A DNA stretch of 64,000 bases from Physcomitrium patens. Its lineage: Eukaryota; Streptophyta; Bryopsida; Funariales; Funariaceae. The notes below the pieces were generated by a model. It had not been told where the DNA came from, did not search any database, and saw only the letters and a program-made list of their open reading frames with translations. The position numbers were made by a program, and so were the translations under genes. Shown here in pieces: positions 1 to 10,620 of the stretch. Position 1 is the first letter of the stretch; each line of letters starts with the position of its first letter. The stretch spans positions 12,448,374 to 12,512,373 of the forward strand of contig NC_037274.1 of assembly GCF_000002425.4 (NCBI RefSeq), written 5' to 3'.

Positions 1-387
1 CTATTATTTGATCACTGTTGAGGCCTTCATAACTTCCTTCAAATAATACATTTGAAACACCATCAGGAGTCGTTCCTATCTCCAATAATATCACCAAACA
101 TCGAGAATCTCTTCCAAGGTCGTGATACCAAACGCGTTGTATCTCACCATCTATTCGAGGAAGAACATGTCGTTCTTGAGGGTCTTCATTTCGGTTGCGT
201 CGTCTTGAAGGTTGTGACAAACGCAATGTTTCATCCGGTAAGTCAGCAAACGAAGGTTCTTGAGTTGAATCCGCTGGTTGTTGGCTCTCCATCTAATTAG
301 CGTCACAAAATGCAAAGAAGTTACAAACAAGGATAGGAAATTGAATGTTATCTTGCCTCAATCTTGTCTCTTTTATAAGAGAGGTTT
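1..387 (-). other. 3' untranslated tail of the family A element
   Basis: Non-coding sequence between the pol stop and the off-window 3' LTR. Recognisable diverged copies lie at 11888-12188 plus 14298-14512, and at 6785-7150. In the 11.9-kb copy this tail reaches an LTR-adjacent purine tract on the minus strand, so the full tail would be roughly 0.55 kb. No credible protein is encoded. Confidence 0.7.
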
Positions 388-2361
388 TCATCTTGGTTTT
401 GATGGATGTCGTTGATGAAAAACTTTGACTTTACCTGATGCATTTGCTAGATTCCTGGATGGCTCCCATGTGCGCTCACTAATATCATATCCGCACCAAT
501 GAACAAGATATTCCAGCTTATTTCGGCGCCGCCTTGAGTCTAATATCTCTTCCACCTCAAATTCTTCATTATTATCTACTTCTATAGGAGGCGGTGGCAT
601 TTGTCTTCTTCCTTGTATATCCACTGTCTTATATGGTTCAAGAAGAGACACGTGGAATACAGGATGGATCTTCATTGACTCCGGTAGATGTAACCGATAT
701 GCAACTGGGTTGATCTGTTCAGAAACAGAAAAGGGGCCAAGCCTACGATAGTCCAATTTGTCACAAGGTCGAGTGGTCTTGATATTGCGACGAAGTAGCC
801 ATACCTTATCACCCACGTTGAGTTGTGGTTGCTCTTTACGATATACATTTGCATTTATCTTTTGTCGTTCTTGAGCTTTCTTCAACTGCGCCTTCATTAT
901 TGCATGTAACTCTGACAACCGATTTGCCATATCTTCTGCTGCAGGATTATCAACTTTTGAAAAATCAAAAGTATCAAGTCGTGGATGATAGCCATAATTG
1001 GCAAAGAAAGGTGTTTGTTGCGTGGAAGAATGTACCGTATTATTATAAGCAAACTCTGCCAATGGCAGAAGGTTTGTCCAATCATCTTGTTGGTAGTTGA
1101 TGGTACACCTTAAATACTGTTCCAAGACTTGGTTTACGCGCTCTGTTTGTCCATCAGTTTGAGGATGGAAAGCTGAAGATAGCTTTATGTCCACTTTTAA
1201 AATCTTGAAAAGAGTCCTCCAGAATCTCGACACAAATTGAGTTCCCCTATCCGATATGATATCTTTAGGTAATCCATGATAGCGATAGATATTATCAATG
1301 AAAAGCTTAGCTGTTTCTTCACCTGTGATAGATTTTGTACATGGCATAAAATGTGCCATCTTGGTGAAACGATCTACTATCACAAATATAGAATCATAAG
1401 ATCTTGAGTTTGGAAGATCTGTGATGAAATCCATAGAAACAGAAGACCATGGTTGTTCTGGTATAGGTAATGGCTGAAGAAGTCCGTAAGGTCGATGTCG
1501 AGGAATTTTTGATCTTGAACAAATATCACATGATTGTACAAAGTCTTTGACTGACTTCCACATTTGTGGCCACCAAAAATCTCTTGATATGAGTTCCAGA
1601 GTCTTATTATATCCAAAGTGCCCTGCTGCTGGAAAGTCATGACGTGCTTGAAGAACACGCAAACGTGCTTTTCCTTCTGGAACATATAGGCGTCCTTCAA
1701 AATATAATAGATTATTCTTGAACTCGAACTTAGAAGAATCATGAGACTTGGAAGAATTATTCTCGGTATCATGAACAAGAGGGTCTAAGGACATACTGGA
1801 CTGGATTTGCTTGAGAAAAGTTGAATCAACAGTCAATGTTGATTTCACTGCTCGGAGATGAAATTGCTCCGGTTTCAAGAGGACCGTTCTTTGTTGCTCA
1901 AAAGCTGCATCTCCTTCTTTTGGTGCAAAATAAGAATGTCTAGACAGGGCATCGGACAAACCTTGTTGTTTTCCTGGCCGATAAGTGATAATGAAGTCGA
2001 ATCTTGACAAAGACATACTCCAACGAGCTTGACGACGATTCAACACGCGTGCTGACATGAAATACTCGAGGTTCTTGTGATCTGTATACACAGTGACTGG
2101 ACTAGAAGCACCTTCTAGATAATGACGCCATTCTTGAAAGGAATCCACGATTGCAAGAAGTTCTTTATCGTGGATTTCATAATTGATCTCGGCTGCTGAG
2201 AATTTTCTTGAATGAAAAGCTATCGGATGAAGTTTGTCATCTGTTCCCATTTGTGATAAAACTGCACCCAAGGCAAAATCCGATGCGACTGTTTCCATAA
2301 AAAATGCCTTGGAAAAGTCAACACGATATAAAACTGGTGCAGAGACAAACCATGTCTTCAA
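388..2361 (-). pseudogene. Pol, C-terminal part: RNase H, integrase, chromodomain
   Basis: This is the downstream half of the family A polyprotein, in the same frame as the RT half and separated from it only by a TAA at 2395-2397. RNase H occupies about residues 15-130, with acidic residues D28, E67 and D94. Integrase follows with an HHCC zinc site (H241, H248, C278, C281) and a D311-D371-E407 triad; the last two residues have the usual D35E spacing. A GPF motif lies at 541-544. Residues about 600-645 form a chromodomain, with F601, W622 and Y625 at the three positions that form the methyl-lysine cage in HP1. That is the classical (group I) form, expected to read methylated histone H3 and guide integration into heterochromatin. 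It would be translated only by read-through of the stop. Confidence 0.93.
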
Positions 2362-2394
2362 GGCTTCAAATGCTGCTTCCGCTTCTTGATTCCA

Positions 2395-3951
2395 TTAGAA
2401 TTTATCTTTACTAGTCAAGCGTGTAAGTGGAGCTGCAACTCGTGAGAAGTCTTTGATGAAGATCCGATAGTAATTGGCAAATCCCAAGAAACATTGGACA
2501 TCTCTCACAGTCTTTGGAATCTTCCAATCCATGATTGTTTGGACTTTCTTAGAATCCATCATAAGACCATCATTTGAAATGATGTATCCTAAAAAGTCAA
2601 CTTGAGTAGTGTGAAATACACACTTTTCCATCTTGGCGTACAATCCTGCATCTCTGAGTTTTTGTAATACTTGACGAACATGTATTTCATGTTCTTCAAC
2701 ATTCTTAGAATAAATCAGGATATCGTCTAGGTAGCAGACGACAAAATTGTCTAAGAATTCACGAAATACATCATTCATGAGATGTTGAAAAGCAGCTAGT
2801 GCATTCGTGAGTCCAAAAGGCATGACATTATATTCAAAATGCCCGTACCTGGTTCGAAACGCAGTCTTCCATTCATCTCCTTCTTTGATCCGTACTAGAT
2901 TATATGCTCCTCTTAGATCTATTTTTGTATAGATCTTAGCTTGATTTAACTGGTCAAGGAGTCCTGATATCAAAGGTAATGGATACCTGTTCTTGATTGT
3001 GATCTTGTTGATTCCTCGATAGTCAACACACATTCGTAAAGATCCATCTTTTTTCTTTACGAATAAAATTGGAGCTCCTGCTGGAGATTTTGAATGGCGT
3101 ATGAAATTCTTCGCTAAATTCTCGTCAATATATGTCTTGAGTTCAGCCAACTCATCTTGCGATAAACTGTAAATTGGTCCAAATGGTGGCTGAGTTCCTT
3201 CCTTGAGATCGATTGAACAATCGTATGGGCGATGCTCAGGAAGAATATCTGCATTCTTTTTCTCAAAAACGTCTTGATAATCCTGATATTGACTTGGAAT
3301 GCCACTTGAAGTCTTTACGCTTTCAGAAATAGGTGCAGCATAAATAGCAAAAGTTGATCCTTCTTTTGCTGCGTGTATAAATGCTTTTGCACCTATAGGT
3401 GTGAGTTTTACTATACTAGACTCATGGTTTTTTACTTGGTTAATAGAACTGTTACTAATGCTCTGAGAAAAATCAAGTTTACGAGAAATCCAATCTATTC
3501 GAGGATTATACTTTTCTAACCATGATAAGCCTAAAATTACTGGATTAGAGGGAGATCTAATTATATTAAAAATTACGCAACTACTATGACCATTTATTAC
3601 TACATCTACAGGAAGTGTTTCGTGAGTTACATCTCCAGAAGACAACGGACGACCATCTATGACTTCTACGTGTACAGGTTTAGTTTTTTGTATTAATGAT
3701 ATTCTATGACATCTAGCAAATTCTTCATCTAAAAAACAAGATGAGGCTCCTGAATCTACCAAGGCAGAGGCTTTGTAATTATTAGGTCCTAAACGCACAT
3801 CTATTATAAAACAAGGAGATGGTTTTGAGGAGAGGATAGGACCTTTATTAGAAGTTGTACAAGATTCCAGCCGCACGGTCCCTATTGTAGCTGGACGTAC
3901 TCGTTTTCCGACATACTGTCTTCTTTGACAGCCGTACTCCTCATTTTGTAG
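2395..3951 (-). pseudogene. Pol, N-terminal part: aspartic protease and reverse transcriptase
   Basis: The frame is open from about 3951 to a TAA at 2395-2397. No ATG is needed: the frame overlaps the end of gag by about 70 nt in the -1 frame, pointing to frameshift expression. Counting from a GTG at 3876, the protease active site DSGA is at residues 41-44 and the flap-like ILGLSWL near 114-120. Reverse transcriptase spans about 225-450: the VDYRGINK block at 284-291, the TKIDLRGAYN block near 317-326, PFGLTNA near 353, and the catalytic YLDD at 382-385. All catalytic motifs are present. The single stop falls in the linker between RT and RNase H, cutting the polyprotein in two. Everything else is typical of plant and fungal chromoviruses. 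Confidence 0.93.
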
Positions 3952-4922
3952 TTACGTCGCTTCTTTGGACAATGTTGAGCAGTGTGCTTAGGTTCTCCAC
4001 AATATAAGCACAATCCTTCTTGTTGACGACAAGACTTTTCTTGCTCAGTAAGAGGTTTGAAACGTACCGCATCAATTTGCATATCCTCTACTTCCGAAGG
4101 TATGTGTTGAGGAGACGTCGGTGTTGCCATTGAATTATAGTAACGTTGAGGCCCACTTGTGTGACTCTCGGATCGAAATTCAAAAAGTCGATTGTCGCAC
4201 TTCACAGCAAAGTCAATTGCTTGACTCAATGTTTGAGGATCAGGTAAATTAAGCATCAATTTCTTTACCTCATATTGTAATCCGTAGAGAAATTGACTCA
4301 CAAGTGCAGCATCATTCCACTTGATATCAGTTGCAAGTTGTCAAAATTGCGAAGCATATAATGTTACTGATCGATTGCCTTGTCGCAAAATACGGATCTT
4401 GTTGGTTGCAACATGAATTGCATCATGTTCTCCAAACATGGATCGAAACTCCGCCAAAAAAGCCTCCAGATTATCCAATATTGGATCTCGTCGTTCAAGA
4501 AAAGATGAAAACCATGACAATGCTGAACCTGAAAGAAGTGTACCAATGAATCTTACTTGTGACCCTGGAGTTGGATAGCTCTGGGGTTGAAGTTCAATCA
4601 CTAGTTGGACCTGATTGATGAATCCTCGAAACTTGGATCTGGTACCATCAAACTTCTCGGGCAAGGCAACTCTCGGTTCTCTAACACTCGAAGGGTGTTC
4701 CATTCTGGGAGAAGGGACATGGTTTGGTGCAGATGTTGAAGCAGCCCCAATCATCTCTATATCTTCACTTCCTACCATTCTTGTTGCTCCTTGTGGTGGT
4801 AAATTGAGTTGATGCATCGCAAGCATTAACTCCCTCAATTGTTCTTGCATCTGTGCCATTGCACTCTTCATTTCAACAAGCTCTGCCATAGTAGCACTTA
4901 GAAAAGAGAAGATGTCTAACAA
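3882..4922 (-). pseudogene. Gag (capsid/nucleocapsid) with one in-frame TGA
   Basis: Gag runs from an ATG at 4922 (or the second ATG at 4889, which starts the stretch shared with decayed copies) to a TAG at 3882-3884. The N-terminal part has a Gln/Met-rich helical segment, then a retrotransposon gag domain with the ALPEKFDG block and a downstream SALSWF motif. A TGA at 4341-4343 breaks the frame once, near residue 194. The C-terminal part carries one CCHC zinc knuckle (C-X2-C-X4-H-X4-C, plus-strand positions about 3966-4012) for RNA binding. Two diverged plus-strand gag relics (10741-11330 and 40115-40900) align to its N-terminal half, supporting the start region. Confidence 0.9.
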
Positions 4923-5069
4923 CGCTCAAAACAAATAGAAGAGAGGAATTGATAACAAAGAAAATACTAAGAACAATATCAGTTTAAAAGAGGGTAATCC
5001 GCAACTTCTAATGCGCTTATGTCTTATCAAGAAAAAGGGGTAATCCACTCTTAATCAAGAAAAGACAAA

Positions 5070-5079
5070 GCTCTGATAT
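5070..5079 (-). other. Primer-binding site, initiator tRNA-Met type (degenerate)
   Basis: Directly inside the 5' LTR, the minus strand reads ATATCAGAGC. The last nine bases match the tail of the usual plant site TGGTATCAGAGC, which pairs with the 3' end of initiator tRNA-Met. The first bases are altered. Its position next to the LTR end fixes the LTR boundary and the orientation. Confidence 0.75.
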
Positions 5080-5631
5080 TGTAAGTGTACTCTTGTCAAT
5101 CTGTCAGGGACAAGAACTCGATGAAAGCTAAAGAGTAAGTGAGACTTTTCTCAAAAAGAAATAGGACAAAATAGAAATATGTATATTAAGAAAGAAACTG
5201 GAATGGCTATTGCCAAAATACAAGAAAACTAGAGACCCTTGAAACTAGACTAGAAGCAAGAAAGGAGTTGACAAGAGTGAAGAAGGCTTCACTCTTGCCT
5301 CTATATATACTATCTAACTAGAAGCCACGTGGCGATGTTCTATAAGACCTCCAATATATGTTGACTTTCTAGGCCACATGCCTTTGCTTGCAAGGCAAGT
5401 TTTCTATGGATAGACCACGTAGTTAGCTTGTTCTTTAAGCTTCCAACATGCGTGGCACATGGCTAACTTGTTGACCAAGTTTTTAACCTAAAAGTCAACT
5501 ATAGACTCCTATAAAGTCAAAGCAGCGTCTATAAAGCTTCTAAGAAGCTTCTCTAGAAGATATTACACAATTAACCTACTTTTACATACTTTTATCTATT
5601 CATATAGGTAATTATATGTATGTCCGTGACA
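5080..5631 (-). repeat. 5' LTR of the family A element (552 bp)
   Basis: The LTR begins on the minus strand with TGTCACGGACATA and ends with TACACTTACA, giving the expected TGT...ACA ends. It is bounded by the primer-binding site on one side and AT-rich family C sequence on the other. It contains a TATA box at 5301-5310 and a perfect short hairpin just downstream. A decayed copy is at about 11420-11887, and a plus-strand fragment at 39640-39900. The partner LTR is off-window, so LTR divergence and the target duplication cannot be read. Confidence 0.88.
5272..5312 (-). promoter_or_regulatory. LTR TATA box and transcript-leader hairpin
   Basis: A TATATATA box lies at 5301-5310. About 4 bp downstream in the sense direction is a perfect 10-bp inverted repeat (5272-5281 with 5288-5297) around a 6-base loop. 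The arrangement suggests that the transcript begins within or just before the hairpin. The box and the paired arms are seen; the transcription start is inferred. Confidence 0.6.
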
Positions 5632-6784
5632 TATAGGATCTTCAATAAAATTTAAATAAATCTTAATAATCCTAATAAAATTTTGACCAATTCAATATAA
5701 ATTTAAAAGTAGTTATAAAAGAAATACAAAAAGTCCTAAATATATTTCATAGAAAAATATTAAGAATCTTAAAGAAATATAAATAAATCTTTAAAATAAT
5801 AATAATCTTAAAGAAAATTTAAAAAAATATTTTTTTTACAGAAAAAATAAATAATCCAAAAGAAATATTAAAAATAAAATATCTAAATAAATCCTAATCA
5901 AATCCTAATTTAATCTTAGCTAAAATTTTAATGAATCTAAATCAAATCCTAAATTAAATCCTAATTAAAATCCTAATTAAATCTTAATCAAATCCTAGGT
6001 CAAATTCTAATTGAAATCCTTATAAAATCCTAAATCTTAGACAAATCCTAAACCAAATCCTAAGAAAATACTAATTAAATTCTAAATCTTAAACAAATTC
6101 TTAAGAAATCATATAGTAGATTGAAACCTCAACAACTAATGATCAAATAATTGATATCAATTCAAATTTTATATAATTTTTAATAACTTAATTAGAAACA
6201 AGTACAAAAAAGATGAAATCAATCACACTTATAAATTTGCTACAAAACTTAAAAAAATCTCAAATTCGTAAACATATTTTTATTTTTCAAACCTTCATTC
6301 TACTAAAAACATCACTAATTTTTAAAATTCCTTAAAATCTCAATATTAATTCAAATAATATAAAATTAAAACTTAAAAGTTTTTCTTTAAGTTTGCTCTC
6401 AAATTCCATTCTTTAATTTCCAAAAGAACCTTGGAGTCGCCATATGGATATAATTTTGTGCCTTGGAGTTTGATTTTGAACAAAGTTGACAACTGGTCCT
6501 CTTTAGGTATCAATTTTTAGTAATTTATGATAAATTTTATTTTAACCTATTTTTAATTTTCTTCTAAATATATTTACATAAATTTCTTGTTTCATTTACT
6601 TTGATTTGGATCATTTATGCATCTAGAAAATAAATAGAAGTTCCTTCTATAAAAGAAAATATTAAGAATAAATCTTTTATTACCTTTTTATTATTTATTT
6701 TTATTTTCTATTATATTTTTTTACTAGATTCTTTTATAATAACATCCATATTTTTATTTTTTATTATATAGTTGTATTACTATA
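5632..6784 (+). repeat. Family C AT-rich repeat, copy 1, with CCTAAAT-type minisatellite
   Basis: Non-coding, very AT-rich repeat. Positions about 5880-6115 are a degenerate minisatellite built on units such as AAATCCTAAT/C. Downstream sequence (about 6360-6540) recurs at 51740-51900 and 53870-54000 in the same orientation and near 49020-49170 inverted. The left end is cut by the family A element. No open frame worth calling. Confidence 0.7.
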
Positions 6785-7300
6785 TGCCAATAAAAAGACC
6801 ACTCCTATGTTTAATCATTTTTGAGGCTTTCATAACTTTCTTCAAAGAAAATATTTGATAAACTATCAAGAATGGTTTCTATCTCTAATAATATTGCCAA
6901 CCATTAGGAGTTTTCTCTTAAGTTGTAATATTAAATGCACTATATCTCACCATCTATTTGAAGAAGAATATGTTGTTTATGAAAAAATTTATTTTTATTT
7001 TATTATCAATTGTAACAATTGGAATGTCTTTTCTTGTAATTCAACAAATGATAGTCTTAAAGTCGAATCTACTGGTTGATGATTCTTTATCTTATCAATG
7101 CCACAAATACAAAAAAACCACAATTAAGTATAGAAGATAGAATTTTATCTTTATCAAACCTTATTTTTTTTATAGCAAGAAATTTCTTAATTCTCCTTGA
7201 TTATTGATTAAAAAAAATAACCTTTTTCAATGCAATTTCAAGATTTTTGGCTAGCTTTCATGTGCATTCATTAATAATGAAAAAAGCATAGATAGGATAT
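6785..7300 (-). mobile_element. Decayed family A fragment (3' tail and pol end)
   Basis: This segment aligns in order with positions 1-510 of the intact family A copy: the untranslated tail, then the region where pol ends. Differences are dominated by C/T and G/A changes plus small indels, and no reading frame survives. It stops where a plus-strand family D element begins. Confidence 0.75.
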
Positions 7301-7890
7301 TTGTATTATTTGTACATAGAAATATGTAATTGGAGTCATTATTGAGAAGTTTCTAGAATTGAAATTAGGATGGTGATTCATATAGGATCTACTATAGAAC
7401 CTTCTAGAAAGGCTTAAGGTTATTATCATGGTAGGACCTATCTTTAAAATCCTCTAAAAAAGCGGTTATCTTGGTGGAGCCCATTATTAAGAAAATTCTA
7501 AGAAGTTTCAAGATAGTTGGTCAAAGTATAAATAGAACTAGCTGAGGTCATTTGGGGCATTCGATCATGTATTTCTTTAGACTCTTTCTCTTAGTAAAGT
7601 TTGGTTTTTTTTTCCATTCTATTTAATTTTGTTTGATTTTGTTTGATTCTATTTTCTTTTATTCAATCTTGTCTTTCATATTCTATTCCATTTAATTATT
7701 TTCAATTTTGTTTTAGTCTGCTTGGTCTTATATTATGTCAAAATCTTTATTGTTATGGATTTGATAATATTTTAGACCTTAGAGAATTTTGTCCTATTTC
7801 ATTGATATCAAAGAAAGTGTTAGTCTATTCTTTGATAGTGTATTGATAGCTACTATTTAATTCAAAGTGAATTGTTGTGATAACATCAAG
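7300..7890 (+). repeat. Probable 5' LTR of family D
   Basis: Begins TGTATTATTTG at 7302 (or TGTACATAG at 7311). It contains heat-shock-element-like blocks near 7346-7409 and a TATAAATA box at 7527-7534, followed by gag about 450 bp later. The right boundary and primer-binding site are not clear, so the extent is approximate. Confidence 0.5.
7346..7409 (+). promoter_or_regulatory. Two perfect three-unit heat-shock elements in the family D LTR
   Basis: GAA-TTC-GAA triplets with exact 2-bp spacing occur at 7346-7358 and 7397-7409. This is the trimeric binding site consensus of heat-shock transcription factors. They lie 120-180 bp upstream of the TATA box. Function is inferred from the consensus only. 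Confidence 0.55.
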
Positions 7891-7979
7891 TATTATTTTG
7901 GGTCTACAATAAGCTACTTTAAGAAGCTAGTTAGAAAGAGAGAAGGTATTATAATAGCAAAATTCAACAAGAAAATTGC

Positions 7980-8900
7980 GGCATGGGAGATATAGTAGAG
8001 CAATTCCAAATGGAAACTCAAATACAAGGACAAATAGAAGCTCCTAAGATAAGGGAGTTGACATTTGCTAGGCTGAAATTGAGCAAGCTCAATACATATT
8101 CAGGGACCTTAAGGCAAGAAGATGTATGCCAATGTCTCTTTAGTATATAACAATATTTCTAATTATCTAAGGTAAATACTAGTAAAGAAATTACATATAC
8201 TTATAAGTATTTGAGAGATGCAACAAGCATTTGGGGGTGACATCGGGTTCAAAATTATGGAGCTCAGGCAAATTTGGTGACTAGGAGGAGTTTAAGACCA
8301 AGCTTAGGAATCAATTTCTAGTTTCTAATAATCTAAGGTAAATATCCATCAATGAAAGGAAGTTAACATGTAATTAGTTAGCTAATCTTATAGAATCCAG
8401 GTTAGAGTAAAATTATGTCTCTTGATTTCAGTCCTTATATCTCTAAATTGACAATATTTTAGAGATAAAGATGATCGATTGATTTATACAAAGGTTGAAA
8501 CCTATGGTCTAACAAGAAGTGGAATTAAAGGATCTATAAACATTTAAAGAAGCAATTAGGATTGAAGAGAAGGTCAATACTATAAATTTTAAAAATTATG
8601 GAGTACAATCTATAGCATGGAGTCCTATGCTATTAGCTAATACTATGGCATAGCAACCAATAGCGATGGAGATTGATGCTTTGTAAGAATCATTAACACC
8701 ATAGGGACAACAAATATTGGTGCAAAAATAATTGTGCTTTTATTATTAGGAGGCAGACCATCGAATCAAAGACTATCCAAAACATCAAAGTTCAAGCACC
8801 AACAAATCACAGTGGATTCATAATCTTGAGGGCCACCAACTTGATGAAGAAATAAAGCAAGAAAATGGAGCTCCCTAATAAAGGCATTGAAGGCCAATGC
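7980..8900 (+). pseudogene. Family D gag relic
   Basis: Conceptual translation shows pieces of a retrotransposon gag: an FKTKLRNQFL block near 8290-8325 (the capsid helix that follows the conserved Trp) and, near 8735-8800, a broken zinc knuckle whose second cysteine reads as tyrosine. Several stops and frameshifts make it non-functional. It is followed by the protease relic at 9080. Confidence 0.55.
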
Positions 8901-9080
8901 TGGGAATATTTGCTATTTTTTAGAAAAAAATGGCAAAGCCTTAGTTAATTATTAAAAAGATTGATTGATGTATCTAATAGATTGACTAAGAGGACAACCA
9001 TGTTAAGCGCTTATGGATTGCAACTCTAAAAAAAATTACATCTTGATGGCAATTGCTAATCAATTTGGAATTAAAACAAA

Positions 9081-10100
9081 GTGAATATATACCTAACATA
9101 TGACATAGGAAATATGTTGAGTAAGACAAGTGAAGAAGAAATCCTAAGATTAAGTGACACCTATGTCTTGAGGGAGAAGTTTAAAGTAATAAAGCTTAGA
9201 TATAATATTATCTTTGGTATGCCATATCTAAACATGGAGAATAAATATGTCAATTGGCTACCAATAATAAAATTTCTTTGAAAGATAGAAGATACACCAT
9301 GATTCTTTATGCCTTTATATCAAATAGAATAGTAAAATGATTTGCAGCTAAGACCTTACTTGTAAAAATGACCTTTATGAAGAAGCAAATATGGCATAAA
9401 TAGCCGGTATATGTGGTAGTTTCAAATCTTATATCAGTGGTAGAAAAGACAATCAAAAGACCAGAAGGGATAGAACAACTCATATGTAAAGATCAATATG
9501 TCTTTCCAATCAACTTACCTTATAGTATGCTACCTCATCAAGGTGTATCTTTTCAAATAGAACTAGTGCGTGGAACCAAACTAATAAGTTGGCCAATTTG
9601 TTGCTAAGCACCAAATGAATTTGAAGAATTACAAAAGTTATTAGATGAACTCTTAGTGAAAGGCTTCACTCAAGAAAGTATTCTTTACATTCAAAAAATA
9701 CGATGGACTTCAACTTAGTATTAATTGTTGGAGCCTCAATAAGCAAATTTTTAAGAATATATTTCCACTTTTATATGTAGATGATCTTCTTGATCAACTT
9801 CGAGGTGCAACCATCTTTAACAAATTGGACCTTTAGAGTGATTATTGGCAAATTCCTATTGCTAAAGAGAATATAAAAAAGATAATATTTTGTATACGCT
9901 ATGAATATTTTGGGTGGTGTGTATTATCTTTCGGCTTGACTAATACTTGAGCATCTTTTATGGATTACATGAGTGGATTATTTTGGAATCTTTTAGATAA
10001 GTATATGGTTTTCATTGATGACATCTTGGTCTATAATAAAAATTCTAATAAGTATAAGCAATATCTACAAAAAAATACTACGTTAGCTATATAATAGTCG
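9081..10100 (+). pseudogene. Family D protease and reverse transcriptase relic
   Basis: The segment 9081-9281 ends with the IIFGMPYLN-type motif of Ty3 aspartic proteases. At 9520-9660 lies the pre-RT block (LPHQGV, then ELQKLLDELLVKGF). At about 9925-10045 the RT core reads FGLT, then an intact catalytic IDDILVYNKN. Stops and frameshifts separate these pieces. The left end of the RT palm domain near 9690-9800 is frameshifted. It breaks off just before the A' LTR at 10319. Confidence 0.7.
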
Positions 10101-10339
10101 CCTCTATTGCAAGCAATCAAAATATGAATTTTAGAAGTTAAAAGTTGTGTTTTTGGAGATAGTAGTGTCTTCTAAAGGCATGTGCATGGAGTAAAACAAG
10201 ATCAAAATAGTGGAAGATTGGTCAACTTCTTAGGATGCTTTTGAAGTCCACTCATTCTTGCTAGATATTATTGCCATGTAATTCAATGATTTATACAAAC
10301 TACTACTTCACTAATAAGTGTTATGGACATACAAGTAAA

Positions 10340-10357
10340 GAAGGTTCAAGAAGATTC
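10340..10357 (+). promoter_or_regulatory. Perfect four-unit heat-shock element
   Basis: GAA, TTC, GAA and TTC alternate with exact 2-bp gaps. Further GAA/TTC pairs, partly out of phase, continue to about 10465. The site is about 230 bp upstream of the TATA box. A better-preserved version is in the LTR at 26561. Confidence 0.55.
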
Positions 10358-10582
10358 TAAGAAGATTCTTATAGATTCTAGAAGGTTTCAAAAGATTTCA
10401 ATAGGTTCTAAGAAGGTTCTAAAAGATTCTAATAGATTCTAAGAAAATTCTAGAAGATCATAGGAGATTTTGAAAGATTTTAAGAAGCTTTAGATGATTT
10501 AGGAAGTTATTGAAGAAGGATTGTAGGCTTTCTTTGTTCCCAAGCCTCATAAAAACTTCTCAAGAAGCTTTTTAGGACCTAG

Positions 10583-10620
10583 TATATATAGGAGTCAAGG
10601 CTAAAGAGATCTTTAGACTC
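10583..10620 (+). promoter_or_regulatory. TATA box and downstream hairpin of the A' LTR
   Basis: TATATATA at 10583-10590 is followed by a 7-bp perfect stem (CTAAAGA 10601-10607 with TCTTTAG 10610-10616) and an outer GAGT/ACTC pairing. The copy at 26863-26902 keeps the stem with a paired substitution. Confidence 0.6.

Larger units (their letters stand above)
1..5631 (-). mobile_element. Ty3/gypsy chromovirus, family A, nearly intact (3' LTR off-window)
   Basis: A Ty3/gypsy LTR retrotransposon read on the minus strand. The order is 5' LTR (5080-5631), primer-binding site, gag, protease-RT-RNase H-integrase with a C-terminal chromodomain, then an untranslated tail running off the left edge. The 3' LTR is not in the window: decayed copies at 11420-12188 and 6785-7300 show that positions 1-387 match internal sequence lying between pol and the 3' LTR. 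Only two in-frame stops interrupt the coding region (one in gag, one in pol), so the copy is young but probably not autonomous. It lies against a family C repeat on the right. Domain order and chromodomain are seen directly; the young age is inferred. Confidence 0.95.
7300..10310 (+). mobile_element. Decayed Ty3/gypsy element, family D
   Basis: A plus-strand Ty3-type relic with an LTR-like 5' region (about 7300-7890), a gag relic (about 7980-8900), and protease plus reverse transcriptase relics (about 9080-10100). It is truncated on the right by the A' LTR at 10319; RNase H, integrase and the 3' LTR are missing. The many stops in every frame show that it is old. Confidence 0.75.

Noticed and set aside
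825-1100. Plus-strand small protein and similar frames opposite family A pol
   Set aside because: They are antisense to conserved integrase and RT coding sequence, with no motif of their own.
3882-3951. Confident programmed frameshift signal
   Set aside because: The -1 overlap is real, but no canonical slippery heptamer with downstream pseudoknot could be shown by eye.
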